From contig NZ_MEHJ01000001.1 of assembly GCF_001746415.1 (NCBI RefSeq), positions 7,136,501 through 7,200,500 on the forward strand: a stretch of 64,000 nt of DNA, written 5' to 3'. A program made the translations under genes and the position numbers. Source of the DNA: Streptomyces agglomeratus. GTDB taxonomy: Bacteria; Actinomycetota; Actinomycetes; Streptomycetales; Streptomycetaceae. Positions 42,873-51,276 of this stretch are shown piece after piece. The first letter of the stretch is position 1, and every line of letters starts with the position of its first letter. The notes under the pieces are model-generated. The model had not been told where the DNA came from, did no database searches, and saw only the letters and a program-made list of their open reading frames with translations.

Positions 42873-43331
42873 TCAGGGGTTCGTCCACGCCTCCGGTTCG
42901 TCGGCGAGCGCCGACACGGCGGCCGGCAGCTCGGAGGCCGCCAGGTCGGCGAGGGTCACACCGTCCAGCACCTCGCGGACGTTGGCCCGCAGCGCGATCC
43001 ACAGGGGCAGGAGCGACTCGGCCGGCCCGGTGTACGACAGTTCCGGCGGGCGGACCCCGCGCACCGAGACGAGTGGTCCGTCGACGACGCGGATGACGTC
43101 CGCGACGGTGATGGACTCGGCAGATCTGGCCAACCGGTAGCCGCCGTTGCCGCCGCGCCGGCTGAGGACGAGCCCGCCCCGGCGCATGTCGTTGAGGATG
43201 CCTTCGAGGAACTTGTGCGGAATGTCCTGGGCAGCCGCGATGGCTTCCGCCTTGAGCGGCTCGGCCTCCGCCGCGGCGGCGAGTTGCAGGGCGGCACGTA
43301 CCGCGTAGTCCGCCTTGGCTGAAATCCGCAT
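42873..43331 (-). CDS. Rrf2-family transcriptional regulator (no Fe-S cysteines)
   Basis: ATG at 43331, 152 residues. MRISAKADYAVRAALQLA opens the winged helix; IPHKFLEGILNDMRRGGLVLSRRGGNGGYRLAR is the recognition helix and wing, quoted here only as the span about 38-70. The protein contains no cysteine, so it cannot hold the Fe-S cluster of IscR, NsrR or RsrR, and fits the CymR-like sulfur-responsive branch better. GATAAT ends 6 nt before the ATG, suggesting a leaderless mRNA. The likely target is the adjacent monooxygenase gene. Confidence 0.9.
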   Translation of the reverse strand: MRISAKADYAVRAALQLAAAAEAEPLKAEAIAAAQDIPHKFLEGILNDMRRGGLVLSRRGGNGGYRLARSAESITVADVIRVVDGPLVSVRGVRPPELSYTGPAESLLPLWIALRANVREVLDGVTLADLAASELPAAVSALADEPEAWTNP

Positions 43332-43474
43332 GCCCGCATTATCCCGCACCGGTACGGGTGCACCCCGGGAGCCGGGGGAGCGGTCCGTCGTGGAGGGCAG
43401 AGGCGCTCGGGGCGGCGGGACGCGTCCCGGGCCGTCCGGATGCGTCCCGGCCCGTCCGGGGGCACGCTGGACCC

Positions 43475-43699
43475 ATGTCCGGACACATGCCTGTGATCGT
43501 TCATCCACCGCTCGGCGACGGCAACCGCCGCGTGACCGTGCACGGTGAGGACTTCGGTCTGGCGTCGGGTCTTCCCGACCTCGTCGAGTTCCTGAGCCGC
43601 GCCGGGCTCGACATGGAGGACACCGAAGCCGTGGTGTCGCCGCTGATCGACTGGCGGGGCGGCGGCCCGGACTACTGGGGGCCCGAGCCGAGGCTGTGA
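43475..43699 (+). CDS. Small conserved-looking protein of unknown function
   Basis: ATG at 43475, 74 residues. The sequence includes VIVHPPLGDGNRRVTVHGE and LDMEDTEAVVSPLIDWRGG. Codon use matches the host bias, and residue composition looks like a real folded protein. A longer in-frame reading to 43358 is low-complexity and rejected. A weak -10-like CACGCT ends 6 nt before the ATG. Not recognised as a named family. Confidence 0.7.
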   Translation: MSGHMPVIVHPPLGDGNRRVTVHGEDFGLASGLPDLVEFLSRAGLDMEDTEAVVSPLIDWRGGGPDYWGPEPRL

Positions 43700-43721
43700 C
43701 GCTCCGGACGCGCCGGTCGGA

Positions 43722-44576
43722 CTAGCCGGGCGCGGCGATCCTCTCCAGGCGCTCGCTGTCGCAGAGGCGGGGGCAGGTCAGGCACGCGTCGTCGGGCCGG
43801 ATCGTGTAGTAGAGACAGCAGCCCAGCCGGGTGCGAGTGGTGTGCGGGAGGCCGCCGGCGTCGCGCAGGCGGCGGAAGTCGGCGCCGCCGGGGAACGGCG
43901 CGACCGGACCGGGGAGAAGCTCGGTGGCGGCGCGGACCGACCGGTCCTCATCCCCGAGCATGCGGCCCAGGTACCAGATCCCGGAGATCAGGTCGTCGCC
44001 GGCCATGCCCCACAACACCCGGGGCCCGCGCCGCAGTCGGGGTGCGAGCGCGGTGAGCAGGGGGCGTACGTGATCGGCCGTGGCGGTCCGCAACTCGGCG
44101 CGCAGCGCCTCCTCGTCGGACACGACGCGTGCGCCGGGTGACCCGGCCGCCGGATCGTCCGGCAGGCAGGTGAACTTACCGGGTACGACGGCGAAGTCGC
44201 CGGTGACGGGCTCGATGTGCACATCCCGCGGGCGGAGCACGGGCACCCGCCGCTCCAGGTACCAGGGACCGCTGAGCAGCAGACAGACCGACCAGAGGTA
44301 GTGGTGCAGCGCCCGGGAGGCCGCGACGTCGGGGCGGGCGGTATGGCCGTGCGCGGCCTGGATGCGCGCGGCCTCGCCGTCGACGAAGTCGTCGAGCCTG
44401 CCGGACTCGGCCACCAGTCGCGCGCTGTCGGTCCATCCCTCGGCCGGATGTGCTGTCCGCGCCTGCTCCACACGCAGTGACGTGCAGAGGCGAGTGAGGC
44501 GTTGGTACGAGCCGGCCAGCGGTGCGGCGCGACTCGTGTGCTGCGGGGCGGGTGCGACGGGTGCCGGGGCCGGCAT
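43722..44576 (-). CDS. FhuF-like ferric-siderophore reductase
   Basis: 284 residues. The C-terminus has C-C-x10-C-x2-C (CCLYYTIRPDDACLTC), the [2Fe-2S] ligand spacing of FhuF. The rest follows the FhuF/IucA-like helical fold with LHHYLWSVCLLLSGPWYLE. It should reduce Fe(III)-siderophore to release Fe(II) in the cytoplasm. The ATG at 44576 has GGAGG upstream and an iron box begins 29 nt before it. Divergent from the siderophore biosynthesis operon. Confidence 0.9.
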   Translation of the reverse strand: MPAPAPVAPAPQHTSRAAPLAGSYQRLTRLCTSLRVEQARTAHPAEGWTDSARLVAESGRLDDFVDGEAARIQAAHGHTARPDVAASRALHHYLWSVCLLLSGPWYLERRVPVLRPRDVHIEPVTGDFAVVPGKFTCLPDDPAAGSPGARVVSDEEALRAELRTATADHVRPLLTALAPRLRRGPRVLWGMAGDDLISGIWYLGRMLGDEDRSVRAATELLPGPVAPFPGGADFRRLRDAGGLPHTTRTRLGCCLYYTIRPDDACLTCPRLCDSERLERIAAPG

Positions 44577-44604
44577 CGGCGGCTCCCCTCCGAGATCGCT
44601 GTGG

Positions 44605-44623
44605 TTAGGGAAGGCTCACCTTA
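44605..44623. promoter_or_regulatory. DmdR/IdeR iron box (fhuF side)
   Basis: TTAGGGAAGGCTCACCTTA, close to the 19-bp consensus TTAGGTTAGGCTCACCTAA. It lies upstream of the FhuF-like gene and predicts Fe(II)-dependent repression. Confidence 0.9.
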
Positions 44624-44692
44624 GTCATAAATGGCGCTGCGATGCGATCAGGGGTCCGCCATGTGGCGGGTCCAGGTGCGAAGTTGACAGGC

Positions 44693-44711
44693 TTAGGTAG
44701 ACCTAACCTAA
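44693..44711. promoter_or_regulatory. DmdR/IdeR iron box (biosynthesis side)
   Basis: TTAGGTAGACCTAACCTAA, with palindromic TTAGGT/ACCTAA ends. It overlaps the promoter whose -35 is TTGACA at 44684-44689, so iron-loaded DmdR would block polymerase. Confidence 0.85.
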
Positions 44712-44721
44712 CCTTCGCCTC

Positions 44722-44820
44722 GTGTCCATGAACGAGTCGGGGGCCTCGCCGGGTGTGCCACCCCCTCCACGACCGCCCGGCGGCGGATCCCGCACCCCGC
44801 CGTCGGCGCCCGCCCGCTGA
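44722..44820 (+). CDS. 32-residue leader ORF upstream of the siderophore operon
   Basis: GTG at 44722 follows a -10-like TAACCT (44709-44714) by 7 nt, so the mRNA could start at this codon. The peptide is Pro/Gly/Arg-rich (GVPPPPRPPGGGSR) and stops at 44818-44820, 67 nt before the ATP-grasp start. There is no homolog to name. A leader peptide or a chance open frame are both possible. Confidence 0.35.
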   Translation: MSMNESGASPGVPPPPRPPGGGSRTPPSAPAR

Positions 44821-44887
44821 CGGGTCGCCTCCGCCCGGCGCAGCCGATTCCCCCCACCCCACCCCGGCCCGGAAGGGGCTCCCGCCC

Positions 44888-46078
44888 GTGCGGATGTACC
44901 TGCTTGCCCTCAACCCCACCGACTCGGTCACCGAGGGCTTCCTGCCCGCCGTCCGGCGGCTCGGTGTCGACGTCACCCTGCTGACCGACCAGCCCGGCCC
45001 CCACCGGCGCCTCGCTCCGGACATCGAGGTCCTGGAGTGCGACGTACGCGACTACCGCGCCGTCGTCACCAGGATCGCCACGCACCACCGGGCCGACGCG
45101 GTCTTCACCAACAGCGACCACCTCCAGACCCAGGCGGCCCTGGCGGCCGCGTACTTCGGCCTCCCCACCAAGGACTGGCGCGCCACCCTGCGCACCAAGG
45201 ACAAGGCGGAGATGCGCAGGCACCTGGCTGCTGCTGGGGCCGACGCCGTGTGGGCGGCCGAACTCGCGGCGGGGCAGGACCCCGTGGAGCTGACCGCTCG
45301 CGGTGTGCCGTACCCCTGTGTGGTCAAGCCCCGGGAGGGCGTGGCCAGTGAGGACGTCGTGCTGGCCGGTTCGGACGGCGAACTGCTGCGGCGCTGCGAG
45401 GAGATCCGGGCGCGGCGGCCGCAAGCGGCGCTGGTCGTCGAGGAGTACCTGCCGGGGGAGCTGTACACGCTGGAGACCCTCGGCGACGGCCGGCTGCGGC
45501 ATGTGCTGGGCGGCTTCCACACCGAGCTGTCCGCGCCGCCGTACTTCATCGAGACGCGCCTCACCTACGTCCCGGCGCACCCCGAGCCGGTCGTCGCCCA
45601 GGTGCTCGCGCAGCTCGACGCGCTCGGCGTCGGATTCGGCGCCTGCCACACAGAGTTCGTGGTGCACGAGGGCAGGGCGCGGATCATCGAGGTGAACTAC
45701 CGGGTGATCGGAGACCAGGGCGACCTGCTGCTGCGGGAACTCCTCGGTATCCCGCTGTTCGAGCACATCCTGCGTACGCACCTGGGCGAGCCGCTTCCCC
45801 GCGCTCTCGGGGCCCGCTCCGACGGACGGGCCCGCGTCGACTACGTGTGCGCGCGGAGCGCGGGGACCCTGGTCGCGGCGCCGGCGGCCGCCGATCTGAC
45901 GGCGGACGGCGTACGACTGGCCTACCGGCCCCTGCGCGAGGCCGGGGAGCGGCACGAACTGCACCACACCAACCGCGACTACATCGGCGTGCTCCGGGCC
46001 GTCGGCAACGACCAGGAATCGGTCGACCGGGCCGCGACGGGCTTCCTCGCCGGGCAGCGCTGGGAGTTCACGCCGTGA
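44888..46078 (+). CDS. ATP-grasp ligase of siderophore operon (PvsA-like)
   Basis: GTG at 44888 with GGAAGGGG upstream (an ATG two codons later is possible), 396 residues. CVVKPREGVASEDVVL is the ATP-grasp Lys region, VVEEYLPGELYTLET the next motif, and ARIIEVNYRVIGDQG the Mg-binding loop. It should join a carboxylate to an amine when building the siderophore, as PvsA does in vibrioferrin. The stop overlaps the next gene (GTGA). First enzyme gene of the iron-regulated operon. Confidence 0.87.
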   Translation: MRMYLLALNPTDSVTEGFLPAVRRLGVDVTLLTDQPGPHRRLAPDIEVLECDVRDYRAVVTRIATHHRADAVFTNSDHLQTQAALAAAYFGLPTKDWRATLRTKDKAEMRRHLAAAGADAVWAAELAAGQDPVELTARGVPYPCVVKPREGVASEDVVLAGSDGELLRRCEEIRARRPQAALVVEEYLPGELYTLETLGDGRLRHVLGGFHTELSAPPYFIETRLTYVPAHPEPVVAQVLAQLDALGVGFGACHTEFVVHEGRARIIEVNYRVIGDQGDLLLRELLGIPLFEHILRTHLGEPLPRALGARSDGRARVDYVCARSAGTLVAAPAAADLTADGVRLAYRPLREAGERHELHHTNRDYIGVLRAVGNDQESVDRAATGFLAGQRWEFTP

Positions 46079-47937
46079 CCGCCGCGACGGAGCCCGCGCC
46101 CGCCGACCCGGCCGCGACGGAGCCCGCGCCCGCCGACCCGGCCGCGACGGAGCCCGCGCCCGCCGGCAATGACGCCGACGCCGCGGAAGCCGGGCTGCTG
46201 CTGCGGGTCCTCGGCGCGCTGCTGCGCGAGGACGTCGTCGGGCTGCGGACGCGCGGTACCCCCGTACGGCTGCCGGACGGCCGCTGGCTGCGGCTGGCCG
46301 CCGGTGACGGGCCCGGCGCCGACGCGTTGCTGCTCCCGGTCACCGACGACGGCTTCCAGTGCGCGGACGCCGCCCGCCTGCCGCTGTTGCGCCGGGAGTC
46401 CGACGGCGCCGAACTGACCACCGCCGACGAGGTCGTGGCGGCGCTCCGCGCGCTGGCCGACCCCGCCGACCGGGGCGGCTTCGACCACTTCGCCGAGGAG
46501 TGCGGGCAGACCCTGGACACCGTCCGTCTGCACGCCGAGACCCGCACGGAGGTCACCGAGGCCCTCACCGCCAGGTACGGCCCGGAGCCCGCCGACTGGA
46601 CCGGTCTCGCCGGCGGCCTCGCCCACGACACCCTCGCCGCCCGCCTCGACCACCCCGTCTATCCCACCGCACGCGGCCGGTCCGGATTCGGCCGCTCCCA
46701 ACTGCGCGCGTACGCACCCGAGTTCCATCCCCGCTTCGCGCTGCGCTGGATCGTCCTACCCGAGGACGCGGTCACCCTGCCCGGCGGCCGGGCGGCGCTG
46801 CCCCTACGCTGGCCCACCCCCGCGGTCCTCGGCCTGCCCCGTCTCGACCGCAGCCATCTCGCGCTCCCGGTGCACCCCCTGTCGGCCGGTGCCCCGCTGC
46901 GGGAAGCCCTGCGGCGTACGGGCCTCACCGGCCGTACGGTCCTGGCCGGCCGCCCGTACCTCGAAGCCGTCCCGACCCTGTCGATGCGGACGGTCGCGCT
47001 CGTGGACGACCCCGCCCTCCACCTCAAGCTGCCGCTGGCCACCGCCTCCCTGGGCCGGCTCAACCGCCGCACCATCAAACCGGGCACGCTCGTCGACGGC
47101 GCCGCGGGACAGCGGCTGCTGGAGAGCGTGATCGCGCGCGAGAAGCGGTTCGCGGACACGGTCCTGCTCGCCGACGAGACGACGTACGCCCACGCCGGTG
47201 ACGAACTCCTCGCCGTACTCTGCCGCCGCTACCCGGCGGGCCTCGACGCGTCGGCCGTCGTCCCCATGGCCGCGCTGCTGAGCGGGGCTCCCGGCGGCGG
47301 CCTCGTGATCGACCACCTCGCCCGCCGGTTCTACGGCGGTGACCCCGTGGCCCTGCTCGACGCCTGCCTCACCCTCCTCCTCGACTGGCAGACCACACTG
47401 TTCGGGTACGGCATCGCGCTGGAGTCCCACCAGCAGAACATCTCCCTCGTGCTCGACACCGACGCGGGCGCGACCCGGCTGCGGCTCCTGCTGAAGGACA
47501 ACGACGGCCCGCGCCTCCACACCGCCCGGCTGCGCGCCACCCTCGGAGCCGACGCTCCCGCGCCGTCCGGCTTCGCCGACCGGCGGATCTTCACGGACGA
47601 CGACCGTGAGCTCACCGATCTGTTCACCACCATCACGGTCCACCTGTGCGCGGGCGCGTACGCCTTCGGGCTGGCCCGCCACGGCCGGGCGCCGCTCGAC
47701 GCGCTGCTGCGCCTCGTGCGCGACCGGCTCGCCGAAGCCGTCGAACGCCTCGGCCGCCGGTCCGGCGGGCCCGCCGTGGTGCTGCGGGCCCACGTACTGG
47801 ACGCACCGCGTCTCCCGGTCAAGGCGATGGTCACCGCGGGCACCCTGCTCAGCAAGGAGCGCTCGGGAGCCGCCGACATCAACAAGCACTACACCGACGG
47901 CCCCAACTACCTCCTGCGAGCGGGGGACACACGATGA
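46075..47937 (+). CDS. NRPS-independent siderophore synthetase (IucA/IucC family) 1
   Basis: GTG at 46075, 620 residues. The N-terminus is three copies of TEPAPADPAA encoded by a 30-bp repeat. The core has AYAPEFHPRFALRW, LPVHPLSAGAPL, PTLSMRTVAL with the triphosphate-binding Ser-x-Arg region, LKLPLATASLGRLNRRT and GYGIALESHQQN with the catalytic His/Gln site. It condenses citrate or a derivative with an amine or alcohol using ATP. It is coupled to the ATP-grasp gene and to a tiny ORF at its end. PvsB-like position. Confidence 0.92.
   Translation: MTAATEPAPADPAATEPAPADPAATEPAPAGNDADAAEAGLLLRVLGALLREDVVGLRTRGTPVRLPDGRWLRLAAGDGPGADALLLPVTDDGFQCADAARLPLLRRESDGAELTTADEVVAALRALADPADRGGFDHFAEECGQTLDTVRLHAETRTEVTEALTARYGPEPADWTGLAGGLAHDTLAARLDHPVYPTARGRSGFGRSQLRAYAPEFHPRFALRWIVLPEDAVTLPGGRAALPLRWPTPAVLGLPRLDRSHLALPVHPLSAGAPLREALRRTGLTGRTVLAGRPYLEAVPTLSMRTVALVDDPALHLKLPLATASLGRLNRRTIKPGTLVDGAAGQRLLESVIAREKRFADTVLLADETTYAHAGDELLAVLCRRYPAGLDASAVVPMAALLSGAPGGGLVIDHLARRFYGGDPVALLDACLTLLLDWQTTLFGYGIALESHQQNISLVLDTDAGATRLRLLLKDNDGPRLHTARLRATLGADAPAPSGFADRRIFTDDDRELTDLFTTITVHLCAGAYAFGLARHGRAPLDALLRLVRDRLAEAVERLGRRSGGPAVVLRAHVLDAPRLPVKAMVTAGTLLSKERSGAADINKHYTDGPNYLLRAGDTR
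46081..46166. repeat. 30-bp in-frame tandem repeat
   Basis: Exact 30-bp units at 46081-46110 and 46111-46140 plus a 26-bp partial third. They encode the Pro/Ala-rich N-terminal extension of the siderophore synthetase. Confidence 0.95.
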
Positions 47938-48032
47938 GCGGGCCGCCGCCGGCCCCGCTCGCCCGCCTCGCCGCAGGCGCCGACCGCCCGTGCCCGGTGT
48001 GCCCGTGCCCCCGGGTACCGCCGCCGCTGTAG
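47934..48032 (+). CDS. 32-residue Cys/Pro-rich ORF coupled to the siderophore synthetase
   Basis: ATG at 47934 overlaps the synthetase stop (ATGA). The peptide ends with RPCPVCPCPRVPPPL, giving C-x2-C-x-C. It lies exactly where pvsC, the exporter, sits in vibrioferrin operons. It could be a metal-binding micropeptide, a translational relay to the next gene, or the decayed start of a deleted gene. Not recognised. Confidence 0.4.
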   Translation: MSGPPPAPLARLAAGADRPCPVCPCPRVPPPL

Positions 48033-48045
48033 TCACTCCGCCGCC

Positions 48046-48114
48046 ATGGCCGCTTCCCCCATGATCAGCCGTTCCATGATCCGCCGTTCGTTCCGTCCTC
48101 GCAGGAGCCGTTGA
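48046..48114 (+). CDS. 22-residue Arg-rich ORF ending in a TGATG overlap
   Basis: ATG at 48046; the peptide is basic (SRSMIRRSFRPRRSR) and its TGA (48112-48114) shares a base with the ATG of the next synthetase. No ribosome site precedes it. It may help load ribosomes onto the second synthetase, but could be coincidental. Confidence 0.25.
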   Translation: MAASPMISRSMIRRSFRPRRSR

Positions 48115-49877
48115 TGACACTGCCCACCGGCGCCGCACCCCGACACGCGTCCGCCCCCCGGGGTCTGCCCACCGCCGACGAGGCCGTGGCCCACACCCTG
48201 CTGAACTGTCTGCTGCGCGAGGTGTCGGGCCCCGAGCACCAGAGCGCCGTCGCCGCGGGGCGGCTGCTGCTGCGCCTGCCACGGTGCGGCGTGCTCCTGC
48301 GCGTCGCGCTGCGCCGCACCTCGCTGCTCGGCGCGCACCGCTTCACCGGCCCGGTGAGCGAGCAGCGGGCCGACGGAGCCTGGACCGAGGTCGGCTGGCG
48401 CCGGCTCGCCGACCACGCGCATGCCGAGCTGTCGCTCCGTACGGGCGTACACAACGATGAGTTCCTGGAGCAGGTCGCCTCCAGCCACCGGGGCGTGCGC
48501 GCCGCGCTCGCCGCCGGGCCCCGCCCCGCGGCTGCCGACCCCCGCCTCACCTACCTCGCGTCCGAGCAGTCCCTCGCCCTCGGCCACCGCTTCCACCCGG
48601 CCCCGAAGGCCCGCAGCGGCGACCGGCACACCTGGTCGTCGTACGCCCCCGAGGCGGCGGCGTCCTTCCCGCTGCGCCATCTGGCCGTACGCGAGGAACT
48701 GATCGCCGAGGAGACCGCCGAGCCGGGCGCCGCCGACCCCCTGGACCGGCTGCGCGGCGATGCCGCCCCGGCCGTCCCCGCCGGCTACCGGCTGCTGCCT
48801 GCCCATCCCTGGCAGTACGCACTGCTGCGCGAGCACCCGGCGCTGCGCAACGCGCTGACGTGCGGCGACGTCGTCGACCTGGGGGAAGGCGGCACACCGT
48901 TCGCCGCCACCGCGTCCGTGCGCACGCTGTACGACGGCGACACCTTCCTGAAGTTCAGCCTCAACGTCCGCATCACCAACTGCGTCCGCAAGAACGCCAG
49001 TTACGAGCTGGCCGGAGCCGTCGCCCTGACCCGTCTGCTGCGCCCGGCCCTGGCCGCCCTCGCGGAGAGGTTCCCCGGCGCCGCCGTGCTCAGCGAGCCC
49101 GCCTACCGCAGCCTCGCCCTGCCCGGCCCGGACGGCGTGCCGGACCTCGGCCTGCTCGAAGGCTTCGGTGTGATCGTCCGTGACGGACTGTCCCGGCACA
49201 GCCTGCCGGGGAGCACGGCGCTGCTCGCCGCCGCCGTCGCCGACGAGTACCCGACCGGGCCCGGCCACATCTCCCACCTCGTCGGCGGGGCGGGCCCCCG
49301 GGCCGCGCTGGACTGGTGGGAGGCGTACCTCGGACTGCTCCTGCCACCCGTCCTCGCCGCGTACTTCGACCACGGCCTGGTGCTGGAGCCGCACCTCCAG
49401 AACGTCGTCGTCCGCGTCGACGGCGACGGCATGCCCGTCCAGGTGCTCCTGCGCGACCTGGAGGGCGCGAAGCTCCTCCCCGAACACCACAGGGACGCTC
49501 TCGCGGAACTTCCGGCCGAGGTCGCCGGGCCCCTCACGTACGACGCGGAACGCGGCTGGGACCGTGTCGTCTACTGCCTGCTGGTCAACCACGTCGCGGA
49601 GATGCTCGCCGCCCTCGCCGACCTGCACCCCGGGACCGAGCCCGCCCTGTGGGCCATGGTCCGCGCCGCTCTCCAGGACTGCGCCGCCCGGCACGGCCGC
49701 CCGCCCCGGCTCGCGGCCTTGCTCGCGGGCGCGCCGCTGCCCGCCAAGGCCAACCTGCTCACCCGCTGGGAGCGCAGGGCCGATCGCGAGGCCGGTTACG
49801 TACGCCTCCCCTCACCGCTCGCCGAGGACGTCCTGTCCGGGGCGACCCGTACCGACACCCCCTGGAACACCCGATGA
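48114..49877 (+). CDS. NRPS-independent siderophore synthetase (IucA/IucC family) 2
   Basis: ATG at 48114 with AGGAG 6 nt upstream, 587 residues. LPAHPWQYALL, FAATASVRTLYDGDTFLKFS, LNVRITNCVRKNASYEL and HGLVLEPHLQNVVV are the IucA/IucC motifs for ATP, citrate-like acid and catalytic His. The strong RITN-Arg-Lys motif marks a functional synthetase. It performs the second condensation in assembly, as PvsD does. The stop overlaps the decarboxylase ATG (ATGA). Confidence 0.93.
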   Translation: MTLPTGAAPRHASAPRGLPTADEAVAHTLLNCLLREVSGPEHQSAVAAGRLLLRLPRCGVLLRVALRRTSLLGAHRFTGPVSEQRADGAWTEVGWRRLADHAHAELSLRTGVHNDEFLEQVASSHRGVRAALAAGPRPAAADPRLTYLASEQSLALGHRFHPAPKARSGDRHTWSSYAPEAAASFPLRHLAVREELIAEETAEPGAADPLDRLRGDAAPAVPAGYRLLPAHPWQYALLREHPALRNALTCGDVVDLGEGGTPFAATASVRTLYDGDTFLKFSLNVRITNCVRKNASYELAGAVALTRLLRPALAALAERFPGAAVLSEPAYRSLALPGPDGVPDLGLLEGFGVIVRDGLSRHSLPGSTALLAAAVADEYPTGPGHISHLVGGAGPRAALDWWEAYLGLLLPPVLAAYFDHGLVLEPHLQNVVVRVDGDGMPVQVLLRDLEGAKLLPEHHRDALAELPAEVAGPLTYDAERGWDRVVYCLLVNHVAEMLAALADLHPGTEPALWAMVRAALQDCAARHGRPPRLAALLAGAPLPAKANLLTRWERRADREAGYVRLPSPLAEDVLSGATRTDTPWNTR

Positions 49878-51082
49878 CCGAGCCCACCCCCGCGGTGCGC
49901 GACCGCGCCCTGTCCCTGCCCGCCGCCGCCCTCCCCGCGTACCTCTACGACCTTGCGGCGCTGCGCGAGCACGCCCGGGAGGTCCGGGCCGCCCTGCCCG
50001 GGAGCGTCGAGCTGTACTACGCCGCCAAGGCCAACCCGGACCGGGAGATCCTGGCCGCGCTCGCCCCGTACGTCGACGGCTACGAGGTCTCCTCCGGCGG
50101 CGAGCTCACCCACGTCCACGAGGCCGTCCCTGGTCATCCGCTGGCCTTCGGCGGCCCGGGTAAGACGCCGGCGGAGATCGTCACGGCGCTGGAGCTGGGC
50201 GTACGCCGCTTCCATGTGGAGAGCGTCCACGAGCTGCGCATGCTGGCCGCACTGACCGCCCGGACGGTCCCGGACGCCCGCGTGGCGGTACTGCCGCGTT
50301 TCAATCTGCCGGTGCCGGACGGCTCGCTGGAGAACAGCTCGCTGACCATGGGCGGCCGCCCGACGCCGTTCGGCCTCGACCCGGCCCAGGCCGACGAGAC
50401 CGTACGTCTGCTCACCGGCGCCGCGTATCCGCAGCTGGACCTTGTCGGCGTCCATGCCCACCTGGCCAGCGGCCTGGAGGCCGCGCAGCAGCTGGCGGTC
50501 GCGCGGTCCGTGGTGGGCTGGGCCACCGGCCTGGCGGACCGGCACGGCCTGCGCCTCTCCGAGGTCAACGTCGGCGGCGGCATGACGGTGGACTACGCTG
50601 GGCCGCGGCGCCGGTTCGACTGGGCGGCGTACGGCGAGGGGCTCGGCGAACTGGCCGGGGCGCACCCGGACCTGACGCTGCGCATCGAGCCGGGACGCGC
50701 GCTCACCGCGTACTGCGGCTGGTACGCCACCGAGGTGCTGGACGTGAAGCACAGCCACGGCGAGGAGTTCGCGGTCGTCCGCGGCGGTACGCACCACCTG
50801 CGCACCCCGGCGACCAAGGGCCACGACCAGCCGTGTTCCGTACTGCCGGTGGACGACTGGCCCCACCCCTGGCCGCGTCCGGCGGCCCGGCAGGGCCTGA
50901 TCACCCTCACCGGGCAGCTGTGCACTCCGAAGGACGTCCTCGCCCGGCGGGTCCCGGCTGCGGGGCTGCGGGCGGGGGACCGGGTGGCCTTCTCGCTGGC
51001 CGGCGCGTACGCCTGGAACATCTCGCACCACGACTTCCTGATGCACCCGCGCCCGGGCTTCCACTACCTGGACGGCCCGTAG
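49874..51082 (+). CDS. PLP-dependent type III decarboxylase of siderophore operon (PvsE/SbnH-like)
   Basis: 402 residues with the alanine-racemase/ornithine-decarboxylase fold. PLP Lys52 lies in ELYYAAKANPDREI; SSGGELTHV, VNVGGGMTVDY (phosphate-binding Gly loop) and RIEPGRALTAYCG follow. The family decarboxylates amino acids or citryl-amino-acid intermediates; PvsE and SbnH make the ethanolamine or diamine part of carboxylate siderophores. The ATG overlaps the preceding stop. Last gene of the operon. Confidence 0.92.
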   Translation: MTEPTPAVRDRALSLPAAALPAYLYDLAALREHAREVRAALPGSVELYYAAKANPDREILAALAPYVDGYEVSSGGELTHVHEAVPGHPLAFGGPGKTPAEIVTALELGVRRFHVESVHELRMLAALTARTVPDARVAVLPRFNLPVPDGSLENSSLTMGGRPTPFGLDPAQADETVRLLTGAAYPQLDLVGVHAHLASGLEAAQQLAVARSVVGWATGLADRHGLRLSEVNVGGGMTVDYAGPRRRFDWAAYGEGLGELAGAHPDLTLRIEPGRALTAYCGWYATEVLDVKHSHGEEFAVVRGGTHHLRTPATKGHDQPCSVLPVDDWPHPWPRPAARQGLITLTGQLCTPKDVLARRVPAAGLRAGDRVAFSLAGAYAWNISHHDFLMHPRPGFHYLDGP

Positions 51083-51214
51083 CCGGTTTTCGCCGGGCCG
51101 GTCGTATGACTTCTTTTCCCGTGGGTACTGGCGGGGCAGCCACACGCCGAAGCCGTGCCCGGGGCGGGCGGAGGGCGGCGACGCGCCTTCGCAACCCCAT
51201 CGGGCGAGCCGGGG

Positions 51215-51241
51215 TTCCACACAAAGGGGAATAGTGTGGAA
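51215..51241. promoter_or_regulatory. Perfect inverted repeat upstream of catalase
   Basis: TTCCACAC-N11-GTGTGGAA, perfect 8-bp arms, 36 nt before the catalase GTG. Its position overlaps the expected promoter, suggesting repressor control, perhaps by a Fur/PerR-type (CatR-like) regulator. Confidence 0.6.
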
Positions 51242-51276
51242 TATCCGACAAATAAGTACAGAAGGGGTTGAAGATC

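Noticed and set aside
43722..51082. Desferrioxamine (des) cluster
   Set aside because: There is no lysine decarboxylase/monooxygenase/acyltransferase trio; two IucA/IucC genes plus ATP-grasp and a type III decarboxylase fit vibrioferrin-like pathways better.
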